Of a stretch of DNA of 24,427 nt, positions 1-8,359 are shown one piece after another. Source of the DNA: Nocardioidaceae bacterium. GTDB taxonomy: Bacteria; Actinomycetota; Actinomycetes; Propionibacteriales; Nocardioidaceae. The notes beneath the pieces are model-generated. The model ran no database searches. It saw only the letters and a list, made by a program, of their open reading frames with translations, and was not told the DNA's origin. Positions within the stretch are counted from its first letter, which is position 1. Each line of letters starts with the position of its first letter. The stretch covers positions 1 to 24,427 of the forward strand of contig JAICRS010000011.1 of assembly GCA_025966335.1 (NCBI GenBank), in the 5' to 3' direction. The translations under genes were made by a program, and so were the position numbers.

Positions 1-117
1 ACTGGCGCATGGCAGGCCTCCACCCGAGTCGTGCGTCACAGACTAGGGTCGGCGCGGCACCGCCAACAATCCCCAGAAAGGGTGGGCGAACCGGATCCGA
101 CGAGTAGTCCGGAGTGG

Positions 118-1170
118 CTATCGCCGACGTCGTTCGGCCAGCCGTTCCCCGAGCTGCTGCAGCAATGTCGTGCGCAGCCCCGACCAGACTCCCACTCCCC
201 AACCGATATGCATGGCCAGGAAGGCCGGTGGAAGCCGTACCCGTTCAGCCGGAGTCTTCAGCTGTCGGCCCGAGCGGACGGACTCGGCGCCCAGCGCTAC
301 CGCGTACGGGGCCAGCATCGCCATCCACCGTGTGGGGTGACGTGCGTTCAACAACAGTCCCACAGCGGCGTAGGCGACGAACGCCGGCGGTGCAAGATGT
401 CGTACCTGCAGCGAGTCCGGGTGCAGCCAGGCCACGTCGACCTTGCCGCGACCGTATCTGTGGTACTGCCGGAACAAGTCGGCGATCGACTGACGGCAGT
501 GCCAGCTGATCACCATCCGCGGGTCGAAGAGGAGGCGGTGACCGGCCTGGCGGAGCCTGTAGTCGAACTCGAAGTCCTCATTGGCAGCGAGATCCTCGTC
601 CCAGCCGCCGACCTGGCGAACGACCTGGACGGGATAGGCACCGAACGGCAGGTGGTCCACTTCCTGCGCAGTGGTCCCGAAGTGGTACGTCGAGTTACCC
701 ACACCGAACCGGCTGGACAGCGCCACGGCGATGGCCCGTCCCGCAGGCGTCCGGCCCACGGCATCCTTTCGCCCACCGACCCCGGACCAGGTGCCTTCCC
801 GGAGGCGGTCCACGGCCAGGCGCACGTAACCCGGACTGATCGTCGAGTGGGCGTCCACCCGAACCAGCCACGTGCCGTCCGCGTGCGCGAGGGCCAGATT
901 CAGTGACGACGGAATGTTGCGCAGCGAGTTGTGCACAAGCTCGACCCGTGCGTCCTCCGCCATCCGGAGGCGTACCACCTCAGCGGTCCGGTCGCTGGAG
1001 TCACCGTCGACGACCACGACCTGGAGCGCCTGATAGTCCTGGGTCAGAACTGATTCCAGGCAGGCGTCGAGGTACTGCTCCTCGTTGCGCGCGGGGATCA
1101 CCACGGTGACCAGTTCCTCGCCGTGCACCTGCACACCCCGCTTCCGGACCGCCCGACGTACCGGGCACAT
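118..1170 (-). CDS. GT2-family glycosyltransferase (ExoA-like)
   Basis: Inverting GT-A glycosyltransferase that should transfer a sugar from a nucleotide donor to a lipid-linked glycan at the inner membrane face. The nucleotide-binding strand VTVVIPARNEE lies at residues 21-31, VVVVDGDSSDRT at 51-62, a metal-site VDAHS at 105-109 and the acceptor-side GGW...NEDFEFDYRL at 188-206. Hydrophobic stretches near residues 258-275 and 283-294 resemble the membrane-associated tail of ExoA-type succinoglycan enzymes. The ATG start at 1170 has no good Shine-Dalgarno; GTG codons at residues 13 and 15 are alternatives, and the GT domain begins only after them. The gene is divergent from the secreted protein at 1316, with 145 bp between them. 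The sugar specificity cannot be read from sequence. Confidence 0.88.
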   Translation of the reverse strand: MCPVRRAVRKRGVQVHGEELVTVVIPARNEEQYLDACLESVLTQDYQALQVVVVDGDSSDRTAEVVRLRMAEDARVELVHNSLRNIPSSLNLALAHADGTWLVRVDAHSTISPGYVRLAVDRLREGTWSGVGGRKDAVGRTPAGRAIAVALSSRFGVGNSTYHFGTTAQEVDHLPFGAYPVQVVRQVGGWDEDLAANEDFEFDYRLRQAGHRLLFDPRMVISWHCRQSIADLFRQYHRYGRGKVDVAWLHPDSLQVRHLAPPAFVAYAAVGLLLNARHPTRWMAMLAPYAVALGAESVRSGRQLKTPAERVRLPPAFLAMHIGWGVGVWSGLRTTLLQQLGERLAERRRR

Positions 1171-1315
1171 CGTAGAACGTGCCCCTGCCCGGACAATCGA
1201 TTTGGCGGAGAGAGGTTATCTCAGACACGCCCGATCCGTGACAGACCGGATGCGGTCGATGTGGGGCGTGTAGCCTATTCCGACCGCTCTCCACACCTTT
1301 CGGGACATATCCGCT

Positions 1316-2317
1316 ATGCACGAAATGACACGTCGCGACCTCCTCCGAACAAGCATGGCCGCCGCCGCTCTGGGCGCCACGGCCGGCACGTGGGCCGCGC
1401 AGACCCCCGCGTACGCCGCCCGGAGGCGCCCGTTCGTCGCCTACCGCAACGATTCCTACTTCCGGACACCGGTCCGGGGGTCAGCGATCAACCGCGCCCG
1501 GACCCGCGCGTTCCGGTCGTTCATGCGCCGCCATCCGGACCAGCGTGACTGGTCGTATCCCCGGATCAACGGCGTTGACGGCAACATGTGGGGGACGGCC
1601 TACGCCATGGGCACTGCGCATGATCCGATCTGGAGGCTCACGGGCGACCACAACGAACGGGCACGTCGCCTGGAGCGTCGTGGCTTCCATGCACCGGAGT
1701 GGCTCGGGCGAATGCTCACCGGCACCGACGACTCACCGCTGTGCGTGATCGACCGGGCGTCCGGTTTCACGATGTTCTGCGCAAACGCGAAGGTGGTGGG
1801 TGACCACCTGATCGAGGCCACAGCCGGCGCGATCACCTATCACCGTTCCAACGGCCTGGATCACCGCAACCCGTGGTCGAACGATGCGCGTAACTTCACC
1901 AGCCGTGGCCGCATCTCCGATGCCATGGTGATTCGTAGGGACCTGGTTCGATACGGCGTCGCCAACGACACGGATCTTGGCCACGTGCTCCACATGTTCC
2001 TTGTCGAGACCCGGACTCGGGACGGCCACCGGAGCCCCATGGTCGGGTGCGAAGGGGAGAAGTACGGGTTCGGCGCGGAAGGGGAACGGATCGCCATCGC
2101 GCCGTGGGTCGACCTGAGCCGTCGTCGGCTGTCTCCGGAAGCTATGGTCATCGCGCGGACCCTCCAGAACTACGGGTGCTACATCGGGGACAACTCGGGA
2201 TCTCAGTCATGTCTGAAGGCGGAGCAGGAGAACGATGTCCGGCGCGTGTGGAACGGCCGGCTGGGCCAGGATGCGCTCAAGAGCATCTCCTGGAACGACT
2301 TCGTCGTGCTCCGGTAA
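1316..2317 (+). CDS. Tat-exported protein of unknown family, paralogue of 12979-14127
   Basis: A 333-residue exported protein. The N-terminus has a twin-arginine motif (TRRDLL, residues 5-10), a hydrophobic alanine-rich stretch and a likely AxA cleavage site near residue 33 (AYA). I do not recognise the mature domain. Its second half shares a series of motifs with the protein at 12979-14127: SNGL, an ARN/PRN patch, HVL, PMVG and a strongly matching block LQNYGCYIGDNSG against LQRYGMYIGDSGG. Two members of one secreted family inside an exopolysaccharide locus suggest action on, or binding to, the exported polymer; lyase, hydrolase and structural roles all remain open. Residue 4 (ATG at 1325) is an alternative start, and no strong ribosome-binding site is visible for either. 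Confidence 0.8.
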   Translation: MHEMTRRDLLRTSMAAAALGATAGTWAAQTPAYAARRRPFVAYRNDSYFRTPVRGSAINRARTRAFRSFMRRHPDQRDWSYPRINGVDGNMWGTAYAMGTAHDPIWRLTGDHNERARRLERRGFHAPEWLGRMLTGTDDSPLCVIDRASGFTMFCANAKVVGDHLIEATAGAITYHRSNGLDHRNPWSNDARNFTSRGRISDAMVIRRDLVRYGVANDTDLGHVLHMFLVETRTRDGHRSPMVGCEGEKYGFGAEGERIAIAPWVDLSRRRLSPEAMVIARTLQNYGCYIGDNSGSQSCLKAEQENDVRRVWNGRLGQDALKSISWNDFVVLR

Positions 2318-2355
2318 ATCTTGACGATCGCCTGATCTGGTCCGCACACCGGCGG

Positions 2356-2361
2356 TAGCGT
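2356..2361 (+). promoter_or_regulatory. Candidate -10 element (TAGCGT) for a leaderless GTG start
   Basis: TAGCGT fits the TANNNT consensus and lies exactly 6 nt before the GTG at 2368, where transcription would be expected to begin. No Shine-Dalgarno precedes that GTG. The same arrangement occurs at 12967 and 24147. No convincing -35 is seen. Confidence 0.45.
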
Positions 2362-2367
2362 GACCTC

Positions 2368-3123
2368 GTGACCTTCCGGCGTGCGGTCGACCGTCTCCGG
2401 CATCACGCCCGGCGACCGTTGGCGCGAACTCCCTACTTGTGGGATGCCGCCATGCTCATGCGCCCGGGAAAGCGCAGAACGTTGGCTCGCCGCGACACCG
2501 CGATCGTGATCGACGGCTTTCTGCGCTCCGGCAACACCTTCAGCGTGGCGGCGTTCATCGTCGCCAACGGAGAGCAGCTTCACGTGGGCAGGCATCTGCA
2601 CGGCGCACCGCACCTGCTTCGTGCGGTTCGTCTCGGACTGCCCGCGGTGGTGCTGATCCGGCAACCGGCCGACGCTGTGTCGAGCTACCTCGTGCGGCGG
2701 CCGACCTTGACGCCGGAGGATGCCCTGGTCGAGTACCTGGACTTCTACCGCACGGCATGGCGCGTCAAGGACCGATTCGTGGTCGGTCTCTTCGATCAAG
2801 TGGTGTCGGACTTCGGCTCCGTGATCACGGCCGTCAACGAGCGGTTCCAGACGTCCTTCGCGCCGTACCGTCCAACAGCGGAGAACCAGGCGGCTGCGTT
2901 CCTGCTCGTCGAGGAGATGAACCGCCTGGAGTGCAACGGGCAGGTTCTGGAGACGCACGTCGGTAGGCCGTCGTCTGAGCGTGAGCAACACAAGGCGGAG
3001 ATCCAGACCCTGTTGCGATCTTCGCATTCCCGGTCGCTCCTTCACGAGGCCGAGCACCTGTACGACAGGTATGCCGATCTGGCCGGCGCTGTAGGAGTGA
3101 CCAGCCGGGAGCACACCCCATGA
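2368..3123 (+). CDS. Sulfotransferase-like P-loop protein
   Basis: A 251-residue protein with the two landmarks of PAPS-dependent sulfotransferases. A 5'-phosphosulfate-binding-like loop lies at residues 47-58 (IVIDGFLRSGNT), and a 3'-phosphate-binding-like strand lies at 95-108 (VLIRQPADAVSSYL, with Arg and Ser in the expected places). It is the most divergent of five such proteins here and is short, so the sulfotransferase call is less certain than for the others. The GTG start sits 6 nt after a TANNNT element and may be read from a leaderless mRNA. It opens the coupled run to 7256; its TGA overlaps the next ATG (ATGA at 3120). Expected role: sulfating a sugar of the repeat unit in the cytoplasm. 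Confidence 0.68.
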   Translation: MTFRRAVDRLRHHARRPLARTPYLWDAAMLMRPGKRRTLARRDTAIVIDGFLRSGNTFSVAAFIVANGEQLHVGRHLHGAPHLLRAVRLGLPAVVLIRQPADAVSSYLVRRPTLTPEDALVEYLDFYRTAWRVKDRFVVGLFDQVVSDFGSVITAVNERFQTSFAPYRPTAENQAAAFLLVEEMNRLECNGQVLETHVGRPSSEREQHKAEIQTLLRSSHSRSLLHEAEHLYDRYADLAGAVGVTSREHTP

Positions 3124-4202
3124 GTCGGGTCCTCCTCGTCGGCAAGGGAGCTCCGGATCGGGGCGGTATCCCGAGCTTCCTCAACGACCTGCGCGCCGGC
3201 GACCTCTCGAGGCAGCACGACCTCACCTTCCTCAACGTGGCCCACCACGGGACGCCCCAAGGTGGTGAAGCGTCGATCGTCAACGTCGCACGGACGATCA
3301 GGGACGCGGTTGCTGTCTGGAGGTCGGCCCGTGGACAGGACATCGTCCACATCAACTCGGCACTGGCGCCTACCGTCACCGTGCTTCGGGCGGGACTCCT
3401 CGCGCTTGCCGCCCGCCAGCGCGGTTGCGCCGTCGTGGTTCATGCCCACGGAGGAAACATCGAAACCTGGCTCACCACCCGACGAACCCGGATGGTGATG
3501 CGGGCGGCCATGCTGCCCGCGCACTCGGTGGTCGCGGTGTGGAGCGCGGGGAGGCGTTCCCTCGCCGCCGCGCTGGGCGAAACCCGGGTCAGGCTCATCG
3601 ACAATGGTGTGGACGCCTCGCGGTACTCCACCGCCGACCCGGTTCACCAGCCGCCTCGGATCCTGTACGTCGGACTGCTGACTGAGCGGAAGGGTGTCCT
3701 CGACCTCATCGAAGCCTCCGTCATGTTGCAGGACGAAGGGGTCCCGCATGAGCTGTGGCTCCTCGGGGGGACTCCGGACGAAGGCCCAGCGGCAGCCGAG
3801 CCGGTGCGAGCCGCCGCGGAAGGGCGTGCGACCCTCCTCGGCACGCGCCGCCCGGACGAAATGCCGGCGGCCTACGCCCAAGCGGACGTGTTCTGCCTGC
3901 CATCGTGGTGGGAAGCGATGCCGCTGTCAGTCCTCGAGGCCATGGCGGCCGGCCTTCCAGTGGTGGCGACCGATGTCGGAGACGTGAGTCGAGTCGTCGT
4001 CGATGGCGAAACCGGCTACGTCGTGCCCAGTCGATCGCCAGGACTGCTTGCCGACGCGCTGAGAAACCTTCTGACAGACCACGAGGCGCGCCGTCAGATG
4101 GGCAACGCCGGTCGGTGTCGGGTGGTGGAGCAGTTCTCCAGCCGGATGACCGCGCAAGCGGTGAGTGATGTGTACGTCTCCGTGCAGGACGCCGGGCGAT
4201 GA
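3120..4202 (+). CDS. GT4-family glycosyltransferase (GT-B fold)
   Basis: Retaining GT-B glycosyltransferase of 360 residues. The N-terminal domain opens with RVLLVGKGAPDRGGIPSF (residues 3-20), the glycine-rich acceptor-side loop of GT4 enzymes. The C-terminal domain begins near ILYVGLLTERKG (181-192). The donor-binding E-x7-E motif is present as E265 and E273 in WWEAMPLSVLEA, followed by AGLPVVATDVGD and GETGYVVP. It overlaps both neighbours by 4 nt (ATGA at 3120 and 4199), so translation is probably coupled to the sulfotransferase-like gene before it and the deacetylase after it. It likely adds one sugar of the repeat unit to the lipid-linked intermediate. Confidence 0.92.
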   Translation: MSRVLLVGKGAPDRGGIPSFLNDLRAGDLSRQHDLTFLNVAHHGTPQGGEASIVNVARTIRDAVAVWRSARGQDIVHINSALAPTVTVLRAGLLALAARQRGCAVVVHAHGGNIETWLTTRRTRMVMRAAMLPAHSVVAVWSAGRRSLAAALGETRVRLIDNGVDASRYSTADPVHQPPRILYVGLLTERKGVLDLIEASVMLQDEGVPHELWLLGGTPDEGPAAAEPVRAAAEGRATLLGTRRPDEMPAAYAQADVFCLPSWWEAMPLSVLEAMAAGLPVVATDVGDVSRVVVDGETGYVVPSRSPGLLADALRNLLTDHEARRQMGNAGRCRVVEQFSSRMTAQAVSDVYVSVQDAGR

Positions 4203-4960
4203 CTATCCTGTGCTACCACGCTGTGGATCCGGACTGGACATCTCCGATGTCCGTCGCCCCCGAATACTTTGCCGCGCAGTGCGCATGGCTCGCTCGACGA
4301 CGGGCTGTCGTTCCGCTTTCGGAGAGTCTGAGTCGGCTGGACAGCTCAGGAAGGTTGCCTCGAGCGACGGCTGCACTCACGTTCGATGACGGCTTCCGCA
4401 GTGTTTACGACCATGCGCTGCCGGTCTTGTCCCGCCATGGGCTGCCGGCGACGGTCTTCCTGGTCGCACAGACGCTGACCACTGCCGGGCAGGGCGTGGA
4501 CTGGGTGGACACGCCGCCCACGTACGAGCTCAAGACATTGGACATGGACCAGGTCAAGGAGATGCAGGCTGCCGGCGTCAGCTTCGAGTCGCACAGCTAC
4601 TCCCATGCCGATCTGACCGCGCTGAGCTTCGAGGACTGTGTACGAGACCTCAGAGACAGCCGGGAGCTGCTGGAGACCCTGCTCGGTCATCCGGTCACTC
4701 TGCTTGCCTACCCGCGTGGACGGCACAACGAGTCGGTGCGAGCCGCCGCCCAACGAGCCGGCTACACCCATGCGTTCACCCTGCCCGAGGCCAAGGAGGC
4801 TCCTGGTCCCTATGCGGTGCCCCGCGTCGGGCTCTACCGGGGGAACAGCTTGACGGGGCTGCGGGTGAAGTCCGCCCGGCCTTACCTCACCCTGCGAACC
4901 GGACTCCCGTACGAACTCCTCCGGCGCGGCCGCCGCGCCACCGCGGGAGTCCACCGATGA
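4199..4960 (+). CDS. NodB-type polysaccharide deacetylase (CE4), no signal peptide
   Basis: Metal-dependent carbohydrate deacetylase of 253 residues. It has the catalytic/metal motif TFDDG at residues 61-65, the metal-binding histidine motif SHSYSH (H132, H136), and YPRG at 171-174 for the third NodB motif. The domain starts at once with ILCYHAVD and there is no signal peptide or membrane segment, so it should act in the cytoplasm on a lipid-linked or free precursor, unlike exported peptidoglycan or chitin deacetylases. The start is fixed by the ATGA overlap with the GT4 gene. Its own stop overlaps the start of a sulfotransferase (ATGA at 4957). That pairing suggests an exposed amine may be the next enzyme's target. 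Confidence 0.9.
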   Translation: MTILCYHAVDPDWTSPMSVAPEYFAAQCAWLARRRAVVPLSESLSRLDSSGRLPRATAALTFDDGFRSVYDHALPVLSRHGLPATVFLVAQTLTTAGQGVDWVDTPPTYELKTLDMDQVKEMQAAGVSFESHSYSHADLTALSFEDCVRDLRDSRELLETLLGHPVTLLAYPRGRHNESVRAAAQRAGYTHAFTLPEAKEAPGPYAVPRVGLYRGNSLTGLRVKSARPYLTLRTGLPYELLRRGRRATAGVHR

Positions 4961-6102
4961 CCGACGCGAACGGAATGGACGGAGCGCCGCACGAACCTGG
5001 CGAACGTCCGCCGGGGCCGGTGTTCGTGGTCGGCTCCATGCGGTCGGGCTCGACCATGCTGAGGCTCATCCTCGACAGCCATCCCAACATCGCGATCGGC
5101 GGCGAAACCGGGTTCATGGGCGCGTTGCTCGCCGCGAAGGACATCCCCAACTGGCAGTTCGGGAGGGGCTGGTACCAGCGGCTCGGCTGGACTGAGAAGG
5201 AGATGGACGAGCGACTGCGGGAGTTCTACGACGGCCTGTTCCGCCGCTACGCGCTCGAGCAGGGAAAAACACGTTGGGGGGAGAAGACCCCCTTCCACAC
5301 CGCGCACATGGCCCAGATGGCGCGGGTGTTCCCCGGCGCTGTGTTCGTGGGAATCGTCCGGCACCCTGGAGCAGTCGCTGCTTCGCTCCGGAAGAAGTTC
5401 CACTACACCTTCCCTGCCGCCCTCTCCTACTGGACTGCCACCAATCTCGACATGGTGCGCGCCGGGAGCACCCTGGGACAGCGTTTCGCACTGTGCCGCT
5501 ACGAGGATCTTGTGCTGGAGGGCGAACCAGTGCTTCGCGAGGTCCTCGCCCACCTGGACGAGCCGTGGAGTCCCTCCGTCCTGGAACACCACCGGGTGCA
5601 GCGAGAAAAGGGCGCGCCGCGCGCGGTGGAGGGAAGCACGATCTCGCACGACCCGATCGACGCCAGACGAGCCGTCCAGTGGACCCAGGCGGCGACAGTC
5701 GAGGACTACCGAGCGCTGGAAGGTACGGCCGACCTGGCGGCCTTCTTCGGGTACGACCCGGTCGACCCCGCTCTACGTGACCGCTTCACTCCGGCCGAGA
5801 ACTCCCGGAAGTGGACCGCGACCGGTGACGACCTGGCGCTGAGACGGCCTCGATGGGAAGGACGGATCGACTTCGACCTCCGGCCGCCGACGGTCGTGAT
5901 CGATGCCAGCCCGGAAGAGCTGGCGGCTCAGCTGGACCGCGTGCAGCAAGCCCTCGCCCGGGTTCGCTCACGCCGGGCAGTCAGACTCGTCGACGCCTTG
6001 CGAAAGGTGCAGCACGGCCGATCCGTGCGCGACATCCGTGCCGCGTGGGCCATCGTTCGGTCACCGCACGACGCGCAGACGGTGGACGGTCGGCAGCGAT
6101 GA
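4957..6102 (+). CDS. Sulfotransferase, coupled to the deacetylase
   Basis: PAPS-dependent sulfotransferase fold, 381 residues. The 5'-phosphosulfate loop is VVGSMRSGSTML (residues 24-35). The KTPFH motif lies at 110-114, the 3'-phosphate site IVRHPGAVAASL at 133-144 and RYEDL at 181-185. About 90 residues after the core (290-381) have no match I recognise and include a charged, possibly helical stretch. The gene is locked by 4-nt overlaps between the deacetylase and the APH-like kinase. Probable role: O- or N-sulfation of the exopolysaccharide precursor in the cytoplasm; the acceptor is unknown. Confidence 0.87.
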   Translation: MTDANGMDGAPHEPGERPPGPVFVVGSMRSGSTMLRLILDSHPNIAIGGETGFMGALLAAKDIPNWQFGRGWYQRLGWTEKEMDERLREFYDGLFRRYALEQGKTRWGEKTPFHTAHMAQMARVFPGAVFVGIVRHPGAVAASLRKKFHYTFPAALSYWTATNLDMVRAGSTLGQRFALCRYEDLVLEGEPVLREVLAHLDEPWSPSVLEHHRVQREKGAPRAVEGSTISHDPIDARRAVQWTQAATVEDYRALEGTADLAAFFGYDPVDPALRDRFTPAENSRKWTATGDDLALRRPRWEGRIDFDLRPPTVVIDASPEELAAQLDRVQQALARVRSRRAVRLVDALRKVQHGRSVRDIRAAWAIVRSPHDAQTVDGRQR

Positions 6103-7256
6103 CGGCCGGCCCGGGCACGCCGTTCGGCGCGAACCAGCGGATGATCGAACGGGAGATCGAGCGTCGGGTCGCCGAGCACGCTGAGGCCTGGTTCCCGCAG
6201 GGCGGCGGACGGCCGACAGTGCGTCTGCGGCTGGTCACCAGTCGGCCACGAGCGCTGTTGTACGCGGTCTACACCGAGCAGGAGTCACGACAACCGACGA
6301 TTCTGGCGAAGGTGCGGCGCGGAGTGTCGCAACCGGCTGGGAACGACGACGGTGCCCGCAGGCGGCCGCGACTGGCGACGGACCAGCTGTCGGTGTCCCA
6401 GCTGACCGCTCTCGAGTACGCCGGACTGCGTTCGATCCACGCGACGTTCGCCGACGCGAGCCCGATGTTCGGAGCCGTGCGGCCCCTCGACCATCTGGTG
6501 GATCTGGACACGATCCTCATGGAGTACGTGGCCGCCGGGACGTTGCGCGAGCTGCTCGTGGGGGAGAGGCGGCTTTCCTTCAACAAGCGGTCCGCCCGGA
6601 ACCGAGGGGCAACAGAGGTCTGGGGACGTGCCGGCATCTGGCTCCGGACGTTCCAGACGTCGATGCTCATCGACGACCTCCCGGCCCGCCAGTCCAGGCG
6701 CGCGGACGTCGTTGATCGTTTCAACGCCTACGACGAGTTCCTCAGAAGTCGCATCGGCCGGCGATCCGTCGGCGATATCGCCACCCGGGGAGCCCAGCTT
6801 GCTCAAAGCGTCCTGCCCGAACGGCTGCCGATGGTGGTTGGCCACGGTGACTACGCCCCGCGCAACATGTTCGCAGGGGAAGGCGCCCGACTCACGGTCT
6901 TCGATCCGATGCCTCGCTGGGCCGTTCCCCGCTACGAGGACCTGTGCCGGTTCCTCGTGGCAATGCGACTGCTGGGTCTGCAGCTGCACACCCATGGACT
7001 GGCCTACGACAGGGAGGGGATGCAGCGCCGTGAGTCACAGGTGATCCGCGGATACTGCGGTGAGTCGCCCGTGCCGGCGGCACAGCTCTCCTGCTACCAG
7101 CTCTTGATCATGCTCGACAAGTGGTCGGCGCTCGTGGACGAGTCCCACGGATCCTGGCGCACGCAGGCTCGCGCGGTCTCCGTACGCCTGGCCGTCCCCT
7201 ACCTGCGCAGCGAGGCGGCCCGCCTCCTCTCGTCGGCCGACTCGGCTGAGTCTTGA
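6099..7256 (+). CDS. APH-fold kinase (aminoglycoside phosphotransferase family)
   Basis: Protein-kinase-like small-molecule phosphotransferase of 385 residues. Visible landmarks are a candidate beta-3 lysine in ILAKVRR (K71), the hinge ILMEYVAAGTLREL (139-152), the catalytic loop HGDYAPRN (H249-N256, with catalytic D251 and metal-binding N256) and the second metal Asp in VFDP (D269). The open frame continues upstream to 5853, but the ATG at 6099 overlaps the preceding TGA (ATGA) and removes an 82-residue extension antiparallel to no known domain, so I place the start there. Because it is the last gene of a glycan-modification run, phosphorylation of a sugar or polymer precursor is more likely than antibiotic resistance. 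The substrate is unknown. Confidence 0.82.
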   Translation: MTAGPGTPFGANQRMIEREIERRVAEHAEAWFPQGGGRPTVRLRLVTSRPRALLYAVYTEQESRQPTILAKVRRGVSQPAGNDDGARRRPRLATDQLSVSQLTALEYAGLRSIHATFADASPMFGAVRPLDHLVDLDTILMEYVAAGTLRELLVGERRLSFNKRSARNRGATEVWGRAGIWLRTFQTSMLIDDLPARQSRRADVVDRFNAYDEFLRSRIGRRSVGDIATRGAQLAQSVLPERLPMVVGHGDYAPRNMFAGEGARLTVFDPMPRWAVPRYEDLCRFLVAMRLLGLQLHTHGLAYDREGMQRRESQVIRGYCGESPVPAAQLSCYQLLIMLDKWSALVDESHGSWRTQARAVSVRLAVPYLRSEAARLLSSADSAES

Positions 7257-7290
7257 GGCGCTGACCGTTCGTCCCTGTGGGCCGCCGTCC

Positions 7291-8166
7291 TCACGGACGT
7301 CCAGCGCTGTCCGGGCTTGCTTCCCGATATCCCCACTGAGCGGACACCGGGGCGTCCAGCATCGAGTCCAGCTGTTCGACTTCCTCAGAGAACACCTGCC
7401 GCAGCTCGACGGCCAGCACCGGATCGACCGCAGGGCGGTCCTCGGCGTACGGCCGGTAGAGCGCCTGCCGGAGCAGGACCGAGCGCTTCGCCCGCGCGCG
7501 GACGCCGGTCAGACCGGCCCGCTTCACGAGCCTGGAAGTCGACTTGGCCAGCCCCGCTACGGCGTCGCTGCGGGGCTTCCCCGCGGGCATCCGGGTCTTC
7601 AGGTGTGCGGGCGGCAGGGTGAACTGCCGGACGCCGAGGAACTGAAATACATCATCGGCGTAGGCCTGGGCATCGGTGCGGAGGTCGTCGAAAAGTCGGA
7701 TGTGCATCTGCTGCGACGGGAACCGGTCGAAGTACCGCTGGAGATGCGTGGCGTACATGCCGCGGTCCAGAAGGCGGGGGTAGCGGTCCAAGGCGTCCTT
7801 GAACGGGCCGTTGTACTGCCCGTTCTTCACCAGGTCGAGATAGTCCGAGAACGCACGGTCGACAGGCTCACGGAGACACACCAGCAGTCGCATGTCGCGG
7901 TTGAGATCCGCGATACGGCCAGGTGCCTCGGGTGAGGACAGATAGCTGTGCGAGATCTCTCCTATCGCCGGTTTGCCGCCGGCTCCGGCGAACTGTCCGA
8001 GATACCAGTCCGTGCCGTTCGAGAAGTGCTGGTCGAAGAAGTACAGACCTTTGCTCGAGGCGAGAAAGACGTCGGGGTGATGGGCAAGGGCGTTGAACAG
8101 CCACGTGGAACCCGCCTTGCTGGTCCCGATGTAGAGGAAGTTCGGAGTCGGGGCATCGCCGACCAT
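7291..8166 (-). CDS. Sulfotransferase
   Basis: A 291-residue protein with clear PAPS-binding elements: YIGTSKAGSTWL (residues 12-23) for the 5'-phosphosulfate loop and LLVCLREPVDRAFSDYL (94-110) for the 3'-phosphate site, with R99 and S107. The block between them, SSKGLYFFD (37-45), is typical of the heparan/chondroitin-type Sulfotransfer families, in which a Lys-rich K-E/L-YFF segment follows the P-loop. It faces the APH-like kinase tail to tail, 34 bp apart. The ATG at 8166 has AAGGGAG upstream and a candidate promoter at 8199-8227. It is probably one of several enzymes that sulfate different positions of the polymer. Confidence 0.88.
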   Translation of the reverse strand: MVGDAPTPNFLYIGTSKAGSTWLFNALAHHPDVFLASSKGLYFFDQHFSNGTDWYLGQFAGAGGKPAIGEISHSYLSSPEAPGRIADLNRDMRLLVCLREPVDRAFSDYLDLVKNGQYNGPFKDALDRYPRLLDRGMYATHLQRYFDRFPSQQMHIRLFDDLRTDAQAYADDVFQFLGVRQFTLPPAHLKTRMPAGKPRSDAVAGLAKSTSRLVKRAGLTGVRARAKRSVLLRQALYRPYAEDRPAVDPVLAVELRQVFSEEVEQLDSMLDAPVSAQWGYREASPDSAGRP

Positions 8167-8195
8167 GGTCGGCTCCCTTCTTTGGTCACGTTGGA

Positions 8196-8208
8196 GTCAT
8201 CGTATGAC
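8196..8208. repeat. Inverted repeat GTCAT-N3-ATGAC, possible operator
   Basis: A perfect 5-bp inverted repeat with a 3-nt centre. It overlaps the candidate -10 element of the minus-strand sulfotransferase promoter. A second nested pair, GGAGTC (8193-8198) and GACTCC (8215-8220), surrounds it. This position would suit a repressor site; no regulator gene is in the window. Confidence 0.35.
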
Positions 8209-8227
8209 GTGGGGGACTCCGGGTGAA
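8199..8227 (-). promoter_or_regulatory. Candidate promoter of the sulfotransferase at 7291-8166
   Basis: On the minus strand TTCACC (8227-8222) and TACGAT (8204-8199) are separated by 17 nt. The start codon lies 33 nt downstream of the -10. The -35 matches TTGACA at 4 of 6 positions and the -10 fits TANNNT. Confidence 0.4.
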
Positions 8228-8280
8228 TCATCCGAATGGGGGGTCATGGCAGCGGGCGACCAAACCACCCGTTTTGGCTG

Positions 8281-8309
8281 TGTACAGGAGTCCGACGCAT
8301 GCATAAAGT
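8281..8309 (+). promoter_or_regulatory. Candidate promoter of the LamG protein gene
   Basis: TGTACA (8281-8286) and TAAAGT (8304-8309) are 17 nt apart on the plus strand, giving a start site near 8316. This favours the GTG at 8360 as the start codon over ATG at 8246, which would lie upstream of transcription. Confidence 0.35.
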
Positions 8310-8359
8310 CGACAGGGGTGACGGAACCTCGGTTGCCGACGGCCTTTGGGGGCATAGTC

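Noticed and set aside
1210..1222. Inverted repeat GAGA-N5-TCTC in the 1171-1315 divergent region
   Set aside because: Four-base arms are expected by chance at this length, and it does not line up with a promoter element I can support.
6099..7256. Aminoglycoside resistance gene
   Set aside because: It has the fold, but its coupled neighbours are all glycan-modification genes and it shows no specific resistance-family match that I recognise.
7286..7299. Rho-independent terminator between the convergent genes (CGTCC-TCAC-GGACG)
   Set aside because: A stem of 5 bp without a T-tract is too weak to call.
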